64,000 nucleotides of DNA from Myotis daubentonii (lineage: Eukaryota > Chordata > Mammalia > Chiroptera > Vespertilionidae), in contig NC_081844.1 in assembly GCF_963259705.1 (NCBI RefSeq), positions 50,639,501 through 50,703,500 on the forward strand, in the 5' to 3' direction. Made by a program: the position numbers and the translations under genes. Below the pieces are notes generated by a model. It was not told where the DNA came from. It saw only the letters and a program-made list of their open reading frames with translations, and made no database searches. Positions 20,991 to 31,433 of this stretch are shown piece after piece (within the stretch, counting starts at the first letter, position 1; each line of letters opens with the position of its first letter).

Positions 20991-22555
20991 AATGTGTGTT
21001 ATCACAGGTTATATCTTATTGCTAGAGAGAGTTTATAGTAAATTGAAAAAAATCTTGGAATTTAAAATCAGATAGGAATAAGGCTCACTAATTCACCCTT
21101 AAATTAGAAGACTGTTACTTGTTACTCGGGAAAGTTATTTAACTTTTGACTTATAGTATTTTCATTTGTAGTATGCAAAGATCAGTATCACTTCTCATAT
21201 GGGTGTGGTATATAAATTAACCTAGAAATCAGAAGACCTGGGTTCGTATGATTTGGAGTAAATTACCTAAATTACCAGGGGTGGGAAATGTCCGGCCCTT
21301 AGGTCGTATATGCCTGTAAAATCATTTGGTCTGGCCCTGCCAAGGCATTAGGGGTGAGTTAATTAAATATTTGACCAAATATATCAGGCTAATTTTTAAG
21401 TAGATAATTTGAATGGCCCTAGAATGATGTTATAAATATCCAAATAGCCCTTGGCAGAAGCAAACATTCCCCACCTCTGATCTCAACTCTTAACAACATC
21501 TCTATTTCATTACCATTTAAATTTAATTGAATTTTAACTAAATTTGTATATTATACATCTCAGCCTGGTTGTGAGCTATAACAAAACAATGGACATAGAG
21601 ATTGCTTTGAAACTTATAAAGCTTTATACATATGTATCTTATTACAAATCATTTTTCATTTGAGTTTTATTCATACGCACCACATACTTCTTGAAAGCTG
21701 TCTTATCCAATCTCACCCCTGCAGTCTTGCAAAGCAGCAAGCACCTCAACCCAGACCACGTACATAGAAGGATGGAAACATAAATACAAGCTTGGAAATG
21801 GCAAATCACCTCAATAAACACTCAGTGACGCAACTTAGTCTATTTATAACCCAAAGAATCACTATTGATTATAAGAAAGCGATTTTCTCTGGAGTTGTTG
21901 CTGACTACCTAAAATGACATTTTTGATTCCCCTATTCTGACTCCCTTAGATTTTTTCAACTCTATTCCTCAGAAAATCTTTCACTTTCCTATTTCTGATT
22001 CTCATAATCTCCTTTGCTCGCATTTTAACTTTAATATTAAAACTCTGATTTAATTTAGGAAATTGCTTAAGGGTATAGTGGTATAAGGTGATTTGTTTTG
22101 GTTTTTAACATGTCAACTTGTGTTAAAATACATTGAAAAGAGATTTTTTTCCCCCTTACTTGTCATCCAAGGGGCTCCCCTGCCCCTTAGGCTACAATTG
22201 TGAAGATGATTGCTTAATAAGCATGATCTCCCAAACCCCTCAAGTTTTCATTAAATCTGAAAGATTGCCAGCTAAATAAATACTTTCTGGATTTCAAAAT
22301 AAGGTAAGCGGTATTAGCTTATAAATAAAAAAGTCAGTTTATTGAGGATGCAATGGTGAAAATGGCTATATTTATGTGTCATTCAGTGCAGAGTAGATAA
22401 TAACCTAACAGACACACATACTCATGAGATTATTTAAAAAGGCCACATTTGTCCTCATGCCACACTATACTGTATTATTATCTTATTTTTAATCTTGTAT
22501 TTGGCCAAATGTATATAATTCAAATAATGACTGTTTTACCCCCCAACCTCAGAGA
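20991..22555. other. Intronic sequence with one hAT element
   Basis: Apart from the hAT-like element at 21276-21479 and possible MIR remnants around 21090-21275, I see no named feature. Confidence 0.4.
21276..21479 (+). mobile_element. Non-autonomous hAT-like element
   Basis: Imperfect inverted termini (CAGGGGTGGGAAATGTCCGG at the left; CAGAGGTGGGGAATGTTTGC read from the right) enclose an AT-rich centre. The left part carries the CCGGCCCTTAGG/GTCTGGCCC-type sequence common in such elements. The two 8-bp flanks do not match, so decay or a boundary error is possible. Confidence 0.65.
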
Positions 22556-22698
22556 GACACAATTGCTTGGATTATCAGAATCCCAGCTTCACCAATTATT
22601 ACCTAAGTTACTTTGGGCAGGTTTTTAAATTTCTCTATGCCTCAGTTTCTTTATCTATAAAATAGGGATAATGATCACACCTACCTCATTAGATTCTT
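22556..22698 (-). repeat. MIR, antisense, first part
   Basis: ATGCCTCAGTTTCTTTATCTAT and AGGGATAATGATCACACCTACC are the antisense MIR tail/core. Continues beyond a Ves insertion at 22917-23008. Confidence 0.75.
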
Positions 22699-22916
22699 TT
22701 TATTTTTTTAGTTTATTGATTTTTTGCAGAGAGGAAGGGAGAGGGATAGAGAGTTAGAAACATCAATGAGAGAGAAACATCGATCAGCTGCCTCCTGCAC
22801 ACTCCTTACTGGGTATGTGCCCGCAACCAAGGTACATGCCCTTGACTGGAATCGAACCTGGGACCCTTCAGTCCTCAGGCTGACTCTCTGTCCACTGAGC
22901 CAAACCAGTCAGGGCC
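22699..22916 (-). mobile_element. Ves SINE inserted in MIR
   Basis: Complete antisense Ves with CATCAATGAGAGAGAAACATCG, GGAATCGAACCTGGGACC (B box) and CCACTGAGCCAAACC (A box). Flanked by CTCATTAGATTCTT / CTCATTAAATTCTT. Confidence 0.95.
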
Positions 22917-23008
22917 CTCATTAAATTCTTGTGAGCATTAAAGAAATGAGGATATGTGTAAAATACTAGGGAAAGCTCCTGGTACTTAACAATCAGTCAT
23001 CATCCTGA
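22917..23008 (-). repeat. MIR, antisense, second part
   Basis: Continues the MIR interrupted by Ves: GTGAGCATTAAAGAAATGAGG then AGCTCCTGGTACTTAAC. Confidence 0.6.
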
Positions 23009-23075
23009 TCCTCCTCTTCTTCCTCTCCCTCTTCTTCTCACCCCCCCCCCTCCCGCCCCCGCCACTCCTCCTCCA
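23009..23075. repeat. CT-rich and C-rich low-complexity tract
   Basis: TCC/TTC triplets followed by runs of C; pure pyrimidine for most of its length on the plus strand. Confidence 0.95.
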
Positions 23076-23752
23076 AATCATCATCTTAAATGGGCTATGA
23101 TCTGTACAGGAAAACCTCAAATGCTCTGGTTGACAGTGGAGGGGTAACAATAAAAGCATGTGTATTCAAAATGGAAATGCAGGACAAAATACTACCTGTC
23201 AAAGAAAAAATGAATCTGTGGTAGAGGCTGGCTAAATGCTCTCAATTTCCATATTATGGACATTCAGGAAGAATATATTTCCCATCATTCTCACAGATAC
23301 ACTGGGGTATGTCACTGGTTTTCAGTCAGTGGCACCAGGGTAGAAGTGATGCACTAACTTTCAAACCTAACAGGTATCTCCAATGATCACCTGTCATACT
23401 CTTTCCCTTATCTGATCCACTCAGAGGCCCTGTATTTCAGATAGTGGCCCCACGAGATGGGAGAAACAGGGTTCCCTGCATTCATTCCTGGAGAGTCAAA
23501 CGTCCTGTACCAGACTGAGCCGTGAGCAAAAGCAAACCTGTATCACATTAAGTTGTTGAAATTTCTGAGTTTATTTCTTATAGCATCCATTCTTAATATT
23601 CACTCTGCCTACTAAGCTAATATCACTCAGCCCTAAATCTATTCTAAATTCTGTCTTAAGATGCTGGCTTCTTCTAAACCCCAAACGGTGGGACATAACA
23701 CTGATGTAAGTGCTGAGTTACACAGGTCCAATAAAAATGCACACATGAATTG

Positions 23753-23957
23753 CCCTGGCCAGTGTGGCTCATCCTGTACACCCAAGACTGTGGGTTCGAT
23801 GCCAGGTCAGTGCATATATCCAGGTTGTGGGGTCAGTCCCTGTGGGGGCAAATTTGGAAGGCAACTGATCGATGTTTCTCTCTCACATCGAAGTTTCTCC
23901 CCCTCTCCTTTCCTCTCTCTCTCAAATCAATAAAAACATATCCTCAGGTGAGGATTT
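23753..23957 (+). mobile_element. Ves-related SINE with palindromic tail
   Basis: Head GCCCTGGCCAGTGTGGCTCA, B box GGTTCGATGCCAGG, CT-rich region and CAATAAAAACATATCC. The tail contains ATCCTCAGGTGAGGAT (23940-23955), a perfect palindrome not found in most other Ves copies here. Target duplication not obvious. Confidence 0.9.
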
Positions 23958-23975
23958 AAAAAATTACATTTGAAT

Positions 23976-24141
23976 AAAGTGACTCAAAGTAAATATGAGC
24001 TTTAGAGCTGAAGTATCAAGCTTAATAATACTTAATAAATAATAAAGTTTAATTGATAGCTAATAATATTAATGAACTTTGTAAATAAACTTAATAAACT
24101 TAAAGTGACTCAAGGTAAATATGATATTTAGAGCTGAAGTA
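23976..24141. repeat. Direct repeat of 40 bp
   Basis: 23976-24015 and 24102-24141 share about 36 of 40 bases (AAAGTGACTCAA, GTAAATATGA, TTAGAGCTGAAGTA), separated by AT-rich TTAATAA-type sequence. Not a known repeat to me; looks like a local duplication. Confidence 0.85.
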
Positions 24142-24194
24142 AAACTTCTCAATTGAACAAAGTATATCATCAGATTAAGTATGCAGTCCTCCTG

Positions 24195-24242
24195 CCTATT
24201 TTTTAAGGTAATATCTTGCCTATTTTTCAAGATAATATCATC
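24195..24242. repeat. 24-bp tandem duplication
   Basis: Two adjacent copies of TGCCTATTTTT-AAG-TAATATC with two to three differences. Confidence 0.8.
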
Positions 24243-25394
24243 TTGAGAGAGAAACATGGGAGAAGAGCAAGTCAAGGGCACCCAAAAAGGGACTCTCCTA
24301 GGCACATGACTATCTGGAAGCCAATAGGTCAGAACCTTATAAATATTTCAGAGGGTTGTAAAATACCACAATCTCAGCAATATGAGTCTTAAAATATTTA
24401 AGACTTAACACAACTTGGTCCCATAATGTTCCCCTAACAGGAACAATATTTAAGGGTATACAACCCTCAATAGGCACTTGAAATGTGGACAAGGAGAATA
24501 GTAGAAAAGGAAGAACTTCCCAGGTGGGGCGTAATGGAGGCTAGAGAGGACCATGGACAAGGGAGATGGACAAAGCCTCTTCAAGGACCCTCCCTGACCT
24601 CTGGTTTAGGAAGACTTTCCAATGGCTGCCAGTAGGATTTTCACATGTACCTCATTCTTTCTCTTCTCCAGCATGAGCGTTTATTGTAGTTTTCCTCATC
24701 CTACTCCTTATCAGTATATTGGAATGCATGGTCCGAACTGGTGCAAAATACAAATAATTTACTCATAGGGGATTCACTCTGATCATTATTTGATGCGGAC
24801 AATGAGTAAGCAGAGCTCATAGACTGAAGATTTTAGTTATCTCTCTTGGAATGTAATAAATCTTTTTCAGGAGAGGGGAAATACGACATGAATATTTGGC
24901 AACTAGAAAGGTAGACTGTGGGATGCTCATTAGTTCCCAGCCTCCCTTCCAGTTCAGATGGGGCCATGAGACTAGGTTCTGTGCAATGGAAGGATGCCCA
25001 CACATTCAAGTCTGCTCTATAATAGTCCATGCACAAGGGCCCATGTGGTCTCTACCCTTTCCTCAGTGAGCTAAGAGGCCATGGGCTTAAAAGAAGGCCG
25101 TAGCAAAAGATGAAAAGAATCTACATCTTTGAATCCTCATTTGACAGTGAAACATCAAGGAGAGCTGCCTAAGGGACATGGGCTATGACATGAGAAAGAA
25201 ATACTCGATTTGTTGATGTTAAAAAAAGAATTTTCGAGGTTATGTTACAGTGGCTGATGTTTATCCCTCAACACAGCATTAGATTTTGAAGGATTAATTA
25301 TTAGATTTAATTAAATAGGTAACTTGATGTTTTTTTTTCTTTCTACTCGAAGTATTTGAATGGGAAGAAAATGTCACTCAGACAGTGAGATAGT
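24243..25394. other. Intronic sequence without recognised features
   Basis: No exon, RNA gene or named repeat seen. Confidence 0.4.
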
Positions 25395-25555
25395 GTGGTA
25401 AAGTGGAAAAAGCCTTAGCTTGAGAAACCAGCCTCAAGTAAGCCTTTTATCATTTACCAGCTAAGTGACACTTGTGGAGTCAATTAATTTCTCTGGGCCA
25501 CCGTTTTTACATATCTGTAAAATGAAGCTAATATTATGTTACCCAATTATAAGAG
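25395..25555 (-). repeat. MIR fragment, antisense
   Basis: TTTACCAGCTAAGTGACACTTG, TTTCTCTGGGCCACCG and TCTGTAAAATGAAGCTAATA follow antisense MIR order up to the assembly gap. Confidence 0.7.
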
Positions 25556-25570
25556 AAAGCCAGGCCAAAT

Positions 25571-25770
25571 NNNNNNNNNNNNNNNNNNNNNNNNNNNNNN
25601 NNNNNNNNNNNNNNNNNNNNNNNNNNNNNNNNNNNNNNNNNNNNNNNNNNNNNNNNNNNNNNNNNNNNNNNNNNNNNNNNNNNNNNNNNNNNNNNNNNNN
25701 NNNNNNNNNNNNNNNNNNNNNNNNNNNNNNNNNNNNNNNNNNNNNNNNNNNNNNNNNNNNNNNNNNNNNN
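25571..25770. other. Assembly gap, 200 N
   Basis: Exactly 200 unknown bases. The right flank (AAAATAAATAAAAATTTTAAAAAAG) resembles the A-rich tail of a SINE or L1, so a repeat probably broke the assembly. True length unknown. Confidence 0.98.
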
Positions 25771-26383
25771 AAAATAAATAAAAATTTTAAAAAAGTTTAA
25801 AAAAAAGCTTCTTTTGCTAATGAGTTTTCTTTTCCTAATCACTGGGAAATAATGGCTAACTGAAACTGAGCATTTAAACTTAAAGCTGAAAACTAACATA
25901 AAAAGCATATTATTGAATTGTCTTCCAATCACTTTTGCAATTATTTAACTCATAATATTATATAAAATTATAATTTCTAAATCCCTTTCCAGACATTTTT
26001 GGAATATATATTAAGACATATATGATTCTCATTTTTCATTGTTTTTGGATAACTACTCATTTTGCTCCATTGATTCCATTACACAATAATAGAATATAAG
26101 ATACAAACTTTAAATATTTCTTTATCATCCCTACCATAATGGAAGGGCAAATAAATAGAAAGAAAAATAAATTGTTAAATATGAATCAAACATGATTATT
26201 ATATGACATTAAGATATTTCTATTAATATCCATTAACAAAATTGAATCTATAAGAATAAAATACTAGTACAAATGCATATATTACTGTAAACAAAAATAA
26301 TGTGTACTGAGAGACTCATTCCTCTCCCAATTTCCTTAGCATTCTATTTACATAAAAGCTATTTTGAGGTAAAGTAACTTTTC
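25771..26383. other. Intron downstream of the MARCHF1 exon
   Basis: AT-rich sequence between the gap and the splice donor; nothing else recognised. Confidence 0.5.
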
Positions 26384-26389
26384 ACTCAC
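26384..26389 (-). other. MARCHF1: 5' splice site of the MARCHF1 exon
   Basis: GTGAGT directly follows the last exon base (26390), close to the consensus donor. It ends the exon after a complete TTG codon (phase 0). Confidence 0.85.
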
Positions 26390-26500
26390 CAATGTGGAGG
26401 TTTGTGAGGCATCAGCCAAATCCCCTGAGATCTCGGGTGTTCGCGTGTTGTTTGGGATTCTGTGAGGGTTCCGGGCTATCGCTTCGCACCAGCCCAGCAT
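26390..26500 (-). CDS. MARCHF1: MARCHF1 coding exon with initiator ATG (first 37 codons)
   Basis: Encodes the N-terminal 37 residues of MARCHF1 (MARCH1), from [14 protein letters not shown] through ASQTSTL, which I recognise as the start of the classic vertebrate protein (about 289 residues). The family product is a membrane-bound RING-CH E3 ubiquitin ligase that drives endocytosis of MHC class II and CD86 in antigen-presenting cells. The RING-CH and transmembrane parts lie in later exons outside this window. The ATG at 26500 has a good context (A at -3, GAGAAAATGC). The frame is also open for 36 codons upstream with an arginine/lysine-rich stretch just before the ATG, so longer isoforms could read through. 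Three AG acceptors are possible, giving exon starts at 26530, 26538 or 26558. Exon end GTGAGT. No frameshift or stop. Confidence 0.93.
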
Positions 26501-26558
26501 TTTCTCCTTCCTCTTATCCCTTTTCAATTTCTGAAATTCTGAAAATAATTTACATTCC
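26501..26558 (-). other. MARCHF1: 5' part of the MARCHF1 exon (UTR or isoform coding)
   Basis: Purine-rich sequence upstream of the ATG. TTTCAG or TTTTCAG motifs end at 26531, 26539 and 26559, each a possible acceptor. The stretch is open in frame with the ATG, so it may be 5' UTR or an N-terminal extension depending on the transcript. Confidence 0.6.
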
Positions 26559-26609
26559 CTGAAACAAATCACGTATTTTTGTTGTCTATTTTTGGAAAAT
26601 GTACACAAT

Positions 26610-28880
26610 TGAAATTAAATAAGCAATTTAATAAAATACCAATGGAGAACATTTTATTTTAACCAGAGGTTATGGAGAGGAAAAGAAGAATATGCTGATT
26701 ATTAATAACATCCCAGAGCCACAGGGGAATGAAAACTGTACACATATATTCAAGGAGCCTAGTATGTACATCCCAATTTGTGACCCTGCTTGACTGTGGA
26801 CATTTCTTCCATCAGGTTCGAAGTGTTATTTCCACGGATCAGTTTATAACATGAAATTCTTAACTTGGGAGTTAAGAACAGAACCAGTTCCCTATACTAG
26901 TATATCTCCATATTTCAACGACACCAAAAATTTGACATAGCTTTTCATCTAAATGGCCTACAGATACAGAATAAATTGAACACAGGCCAGTGACAAAGAT
27001 TACTCATTCTAGCAATGGTATGATTATCTCCCTTATAAAGTTCTTCCAACTAAAGAAGGATAAATTTTAGTACAAACATGGTAAACTTAGTATATGACAT
27101 TGATCAAATAATGATTTTAAAAAATCGCCTTATTATCTCATGAGTACAAATATTCCACAAACCTTGCTTTCCAGAACTTCCCATTTGGGGGAATTTTCTT
27201 CTTTGGCTTTGAAAAAGTTATATCAACAATGTCTTTTAATATAATGAAGGAAAACATTTTTCCCTGTAAATTTTTACAGCCTACTTTTCCACTCCAGCAC
27301 TCTCAGTAATTAGAAATAGTTTATTGCGGGTCTTTAGTTAAATGCATTACACTGTCAATTAAATATCAAAAATAATGTGGAGTAATTATTTTTCACAGCA
27401 TAGAAAGCAATTAGCAATCTGGTGGTTTATAACATTTCAGGGATTCAAAATAGCACATTTCATAGCACTAAGAAAAGTAACACAAAGAAAGGTTGCACTA
27501 AAAGATTGATGAGTTATTACTCTAAGTGACAAAATACTCAAGTTAAATGGATCTGAACAATGTAAATAGAGAAGTTATAAAATAGACTTTCATAAAAATT
27601 AAGTCTAAGATACTCAGTGGAATGGATTTCTAAATTAGACTGGTAATCTGAGTGAATCATTCATCTGAGGTACAGGGAAATGGTGAGAGAGTTTGAAAAC
27701 AATTATTTGAAAGAGAAACAAATTATTAATGCTTGCCCTTTCAAATACATTGCTTAAGATTTTATTGAAAATTCATATCTATGTTCTACAAAATCTGCAT
27801 ATCCAACTAATTTACACTCCACGGAAAGTAAATATTTCTGCATTCCCCGACACAATATCTTGGTTACTCATCAACTTTAAATTACATTTCTTGAAGTGTG
27901 CTAAGAGTAAATGAAAATTAGTATCTTTATTCAAAGGCAAGAAGTGCAATGAAACATAAGGACCAAAACAATTTAATCAAGTATAAACAAATGTTCCGCT
28001 GTAAGTCATTTAGATTTTTTTGTGTGAAAAGTTTAACTCTATATAATTAAATACACTTTAAAAGTTATAATAAAATGTTGAATTCATGCATAAAAAAAGC
28101 ATAATAAAGTGACCCAAAAAATGATATCATCATTACCCATTCTGGGATATGTTTTTAAAGGCTGCCAATTTCTTATTCCCCATTCAGTTTCTGAAATTAA
28201 ATAAAACAGTTTAATTTCATTTGCAGCATGCTTTTGTGGTGATGGTGGTGGCCATAGCTATGTTCCTCCTAATTCAGTCAACATTAATCCATAAGTATTT
28301 ATTGAGCCCCTATTATACTATAGGTACTAAAGAAGGCACAGAAGAGTCACAAGATGAGAGTTACTTTCATTTTGGATATGAGTTAAATTCAGTGCAATAT
28401 TCTAGAGAATTTCAAAATCCAAGAATAATTCAGATCTTTCTGACTCTCTAAATTTTGAATTTGTAAACTTATTTGTTTAATTCCAAGGTGACTTCCAGCT
28501 CATCTTGATCTTAGATGTCTTCCCTGAAGTTGGCTTGTGCAAAGCATCCTTTTGGACCATTTTGTTGAATTGCTATCAACATGTCATCATGACAAGCAAC
28601 TATAATAAAAAGTTTAATACTCTTGTCATGATGTCAACTGCATTCTAGTTTTGTTTTGCATGTGACAAGTATTATCTTAATTCTAGAATGACTAGGTAAG
28701 CTATGTAATTCAACAAGATAAATACATACTATTTTTACCTAAACACTGTGTTTATGATAATCACTGAATGCTTACTGTGGACACTGTACTGCTCTCTGTT
28801 GTGTCAAAACAGGAAAAATACATGATAAAATGTGATGGCTTACAATTGAACTGGGATCTATTCATGGGAATATTTACAAA
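26610..28880. other. Intron upstream of the MARCHF1 exon
   Basis: AT-rich unique-looking DNA. An antisense L2-like scrap lies near 28285-28340 (AGTATTTATTGAGCCCCTATTATACTATAGG). No other exon or RNA gene recognised. Confidence 0.45.
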
Positions 28881-28894
28881 GAAAGTTGATTTTT

Positions 28895-29110
28895 TAAAAA
28901 ATATATTACTTTATTGATTTCAGAGAGGAAAGGAGAAGGAGAGAGATAGAAACATCAATGATGAGAGAGAATCATTGATCGGCTGCCTCCCTCATGTCCC
29001 CACTGGGGATCAAGCCTGCAACCCAGGCATGTGCCCTTGCCCGGAACCGAACCTGGGACCCTTCAGTCCGCAGGCTGACGCCCTAGCCACTGAGCCAAAC
29101 CGGCTAGGGC
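28895..29110 (-). mobile_element. Ves SINE
   Basis: Complete antisense Ves, including GAACCGAACCTGGGACC and CACTGAGCCAAACCGG. Target duplication AAAGTTGATTTTT / AAAGTTGAATTTTT at 28882-28894 and 29112 onward. Confidence 0.95.
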
Positions 29111-29153
29111 AAAAGTTGAATTTTTGAAATGACAAGAGGAATCTAACTACAGC

Positions 29154-29916
29154 TGCCGGGAGCCGGTCCATGCTTGCTGTTTCAAGGGACCTGGCATATA
29201 TGGCTTACGGTTCTTAATATGTTTGCTCACCTTCTTGGCACTGTGTTTTAACCAAGGTCACCTCTCCAAGAAAGGTTGAATCCCCAGGTAGGGATTTTCC
29301 CCTGAAGTTAGGGAGGGAATAAAACCCCTCAACTAAGTGCCAGGCGGGTAATTAATCACTTTAACTATGAACAATCATGCTTAAGCTACATAATCTTTAC
29401 TCCCTGGAATGGAGATAAGAAACGCCCTAACCTTTGTAATAGAGATTGATAGGATTGAATCAACTGGTATAAATACAGATGTAACCAGACAGAAACAGAC
29501 AGAACTTAGAACACAGACTTAGAAGAGAGAACCTACAGACAGGACCTACACAGAACCTACAGGCAGAAGAACTTCGCTGGAGAGAACATGGCAAAAGATC
29601 CTGGACAGAACCTGACTACAGAAATATGGCAAGAGAACCTGACTAGAACCTGGTGACCGAACCTGGCTGGAGATCTCAGACAGAACCTGGCTGAAGAACC
29701 TAGCGAGGGAACATGGCTACAGAACCTGGCTGGAGAACCTGGAGACCCGAAGCAGAACCTCTCTGGAGATCCAGACCAGAACTTGGCTGGAGATCCTGGC
29801 TAGAGATCCTGGCTAAGCTGCTGATCAACTGAACACAGTCTCCGTGTCCTTCCTTCTTTGCCGACTCCGTCCACACCTTTGGGGACCCCTGGACCTGCTG
29901 GGGTTGGACCTCGGCA
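29154..29916 (+). repeat. 5' LTR (763 bp)
   Basis: Starts TGCCGGGAGCC, ends CTCGGCA. TATAAATA at 29468-29475. After the TATA box comes a run of ACAGAACCT and GAACCTGGCTGGAGA units, whose copy number explains the length differences between LTRs in the window (763, 776 and 827 bp). Confidence 0.92.
29468..29475 (+). promoter_or_regulatory. LTR TATA box
   Basis: TATAAATA at LTR offset 314; the equivalent box of the 3' LTR is at 30979-30986. Confidence 0.7.
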
Positions 29917-29918
29917 AA

Positions 29919-29936
29919 TGGCACCCGAACAGGGAC
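29919..29936 (+). other. Primer binding site, tRNA-Lys3 type
   Basis: TGGCACCCGAACAGGGAC, one change from the perfect tRNA-Lys3 complement, two bases after the LTR. Confidence 0.88.
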
Positions 29937-30110
29937 CCCTAGGTAAGCGCCCCACACTCGGGACGGATAGGACTCCACCATAGGAAAAGGGTGGATAGTC
30001 TTCGCTGACTCCGTCCACACCTTTGGGAACCACTGGAAAAGGATTCCCCTAGGTAAGCCCCCCCCCATTGAGAACCCCCACACTCGGGACGGATAGGACT
30101 CCACCAGGGT
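29936..30110 (+). repeat. Duplicated leader module with splice-donor motifs
   Basis: CCCCTAGGTAAGC occurs at about 29936 and again 110 bp later. Each copy is followed by CACACTCGGGACGGATAGG and ACTCCACC. AG/GTAAG fits a 5' splice site (GT at 29943 and 30053). Between the copies, 30001-30032 repeats the U5 end of the LTR (GACTCCGTCCACACCTTTGG). The minus-strand relative at 7860-7980 has the same arrangement. Confidence 0.8.
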
Positions 30111-30165
30111 GCTACAGACCCCCCTATAGAGGATAAGTAGGGTAAGAAGGTGGCTAGTACCGAAC

Positions 30166-30336
30166 TTAGATTGAGAAGATGTGCCTTACTGAGTCCAAAG
30201 AAAGAAGACTCTGTATTGATTCTTAGATTGAGAAGATGTGCCATACTGAGTCCAAAGAAAGAAGACTCTGTATTGATCTTTAGATTAAGAAGATGTGCCA
30301 TACTGAGTCTGATGAAATAAGACTCTGTATTGATCT
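30166..30336 (+). repeat. 57-bp tandem repeat, three units
   Basis: Three copies of the same 57-bp unit as at 7525-7752 (3 x 57 = 171 bp). The third unit is the most diverged and contains a stop in the frame that the other units keep open. Confidence 0.94.
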
Positions 30337-30646
30337 TTTAACACATATGCTTGCTAGCAGAGGAATTAAGGTTACTCCCAGTCAGACAGAACGTTTTATA
30401 CAAGAAGTATGTCCATGCTTTTCTGAGGAAGGAAAGGTAAATGTAATGGCATGGGAGAAGGTAGGCCCAAGGAGCCTTATCCTTAACCCCACTGCAGCCT
30501 TTCCACCCTGGGAAAGTGCAGGATTGGCAAGCTCTCCCTGGGGTGATAGATCAGGACTCAGGTAATAGCGGAAAGCGCCAATCCTACTCTTAAAATGGAT
30601 ATAAGAGAGCATTTGAGGTTTTTCTTTTTAATGCTTGCTTTTAAAA

Positions 30647-30664
30647 AATAAAAAAGGGGGAATT
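30647..30664 (+). other. Polypurine tract
   Basis: AAAAAATAAAAAAGGGGGAATT region directly before the 3' LTR TG. Confidence 0.8.
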
Positions 30665-31427
30665 TGCCGGGAGCCAGTCCATGCTTGCTGTTTCAAGGGA
30701 CCTGGCATATATGGCTTACGGTTCTTAATATGTTTGCTCACCTTCTTGGCGCTGTGTTTTAACCAAGGTCACCTCTCCAAGAAAGGTTGAATCCCCAGGT
30801 AGGGATTTTCCCCTGAAGTTAGGGAGGGAATAAAACCCCTCAACTAAGTGCCAGGCGGGTAATTAATCACTTTAACTATGAACAATCATGCTTAAGCTAC
30901 ATAATCTTTACTCCCTGGAATGGAGATAAGAAACGCCCTAACCTTTGTAATAGAGATTGATAGGATTGAATCAACTGGTATAAATACAGATGTAACCAGA
31001 CAGAAACAGACAGAACTTAGAACACAGACTTAGAAGAGAGAACCTACAGACAGAACCTACACAGAACCTACAGGCAGAAGAACTTCGCTGGAGAGAACAT
31101 GGCAAAAGATCCTGGACAGAACCTGACTACAGAAATATGGCAAGAGAACCTGACTAGAACCTGGTGACCGAACCTGGCTGGAGATCTCAGACAGAACCTG
31201 GCTGAAGAACCTAGCGAGGGAACATGGCTACAGAACCTGGCTGGAGAACCTGGAGACCCGAAGCAGAACCTCTCTGGAGATCCAGACCAGAACTTGGCTG
31301 GAGATCCTGGCTAGAGATCCTGGCTAAGCTGCTGATCAACTGAACACAGTCTCCGTGTCCTTCCTTCTCCGCCGACTCCGTCCACACCTTTGGGGACCCC
31401 TGGACCTGCTGGGGTTGGACCCCGGCA
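30665..31427 (+). repeat. 3' LTR (763 bp)
   Basis: Same length as the 5' LTR, six substitutions, ends CCCGGCA, followed by the target duplication TACAGC. Confidence 0.92.
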
Positions 31428-31433
31428 TACAGC

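Larger units (their letters stand above)
29154..31427 (+). mobile_element. Short non-autonomous endogenous retrovirus
   Basis: Complete short provirus of 2274 bp: 5' LTR (29154-29916), primer site (29919-29936), 728-bp leader/internal part, polypurine tract (30647-30664), 3' LTR (30665-31427). Flanked by 6-bp duplications TACAGC at 29148-29153 and 31428-31433. It has no gag, pro, pol or env and no long open frame. The two 763-bp LTRs differ at six sites by my count (about 0.8%), so the insertion is recent but older than the composite at 6363. It lies antisense to MARCHF1, 2.6 kb upstream of the exon. Confidence 0.9.

Noticed and set aside
22140..22310. Possible LTR end (AATAAA-like segment after a pyrimidine-rich stretch)
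   Set aside because: Termini, target duplication and TATA box are absent; too weak to list.
25465..25932. Open frames across the gap
   Set aside because: They consist of unknown residues from 200 N.
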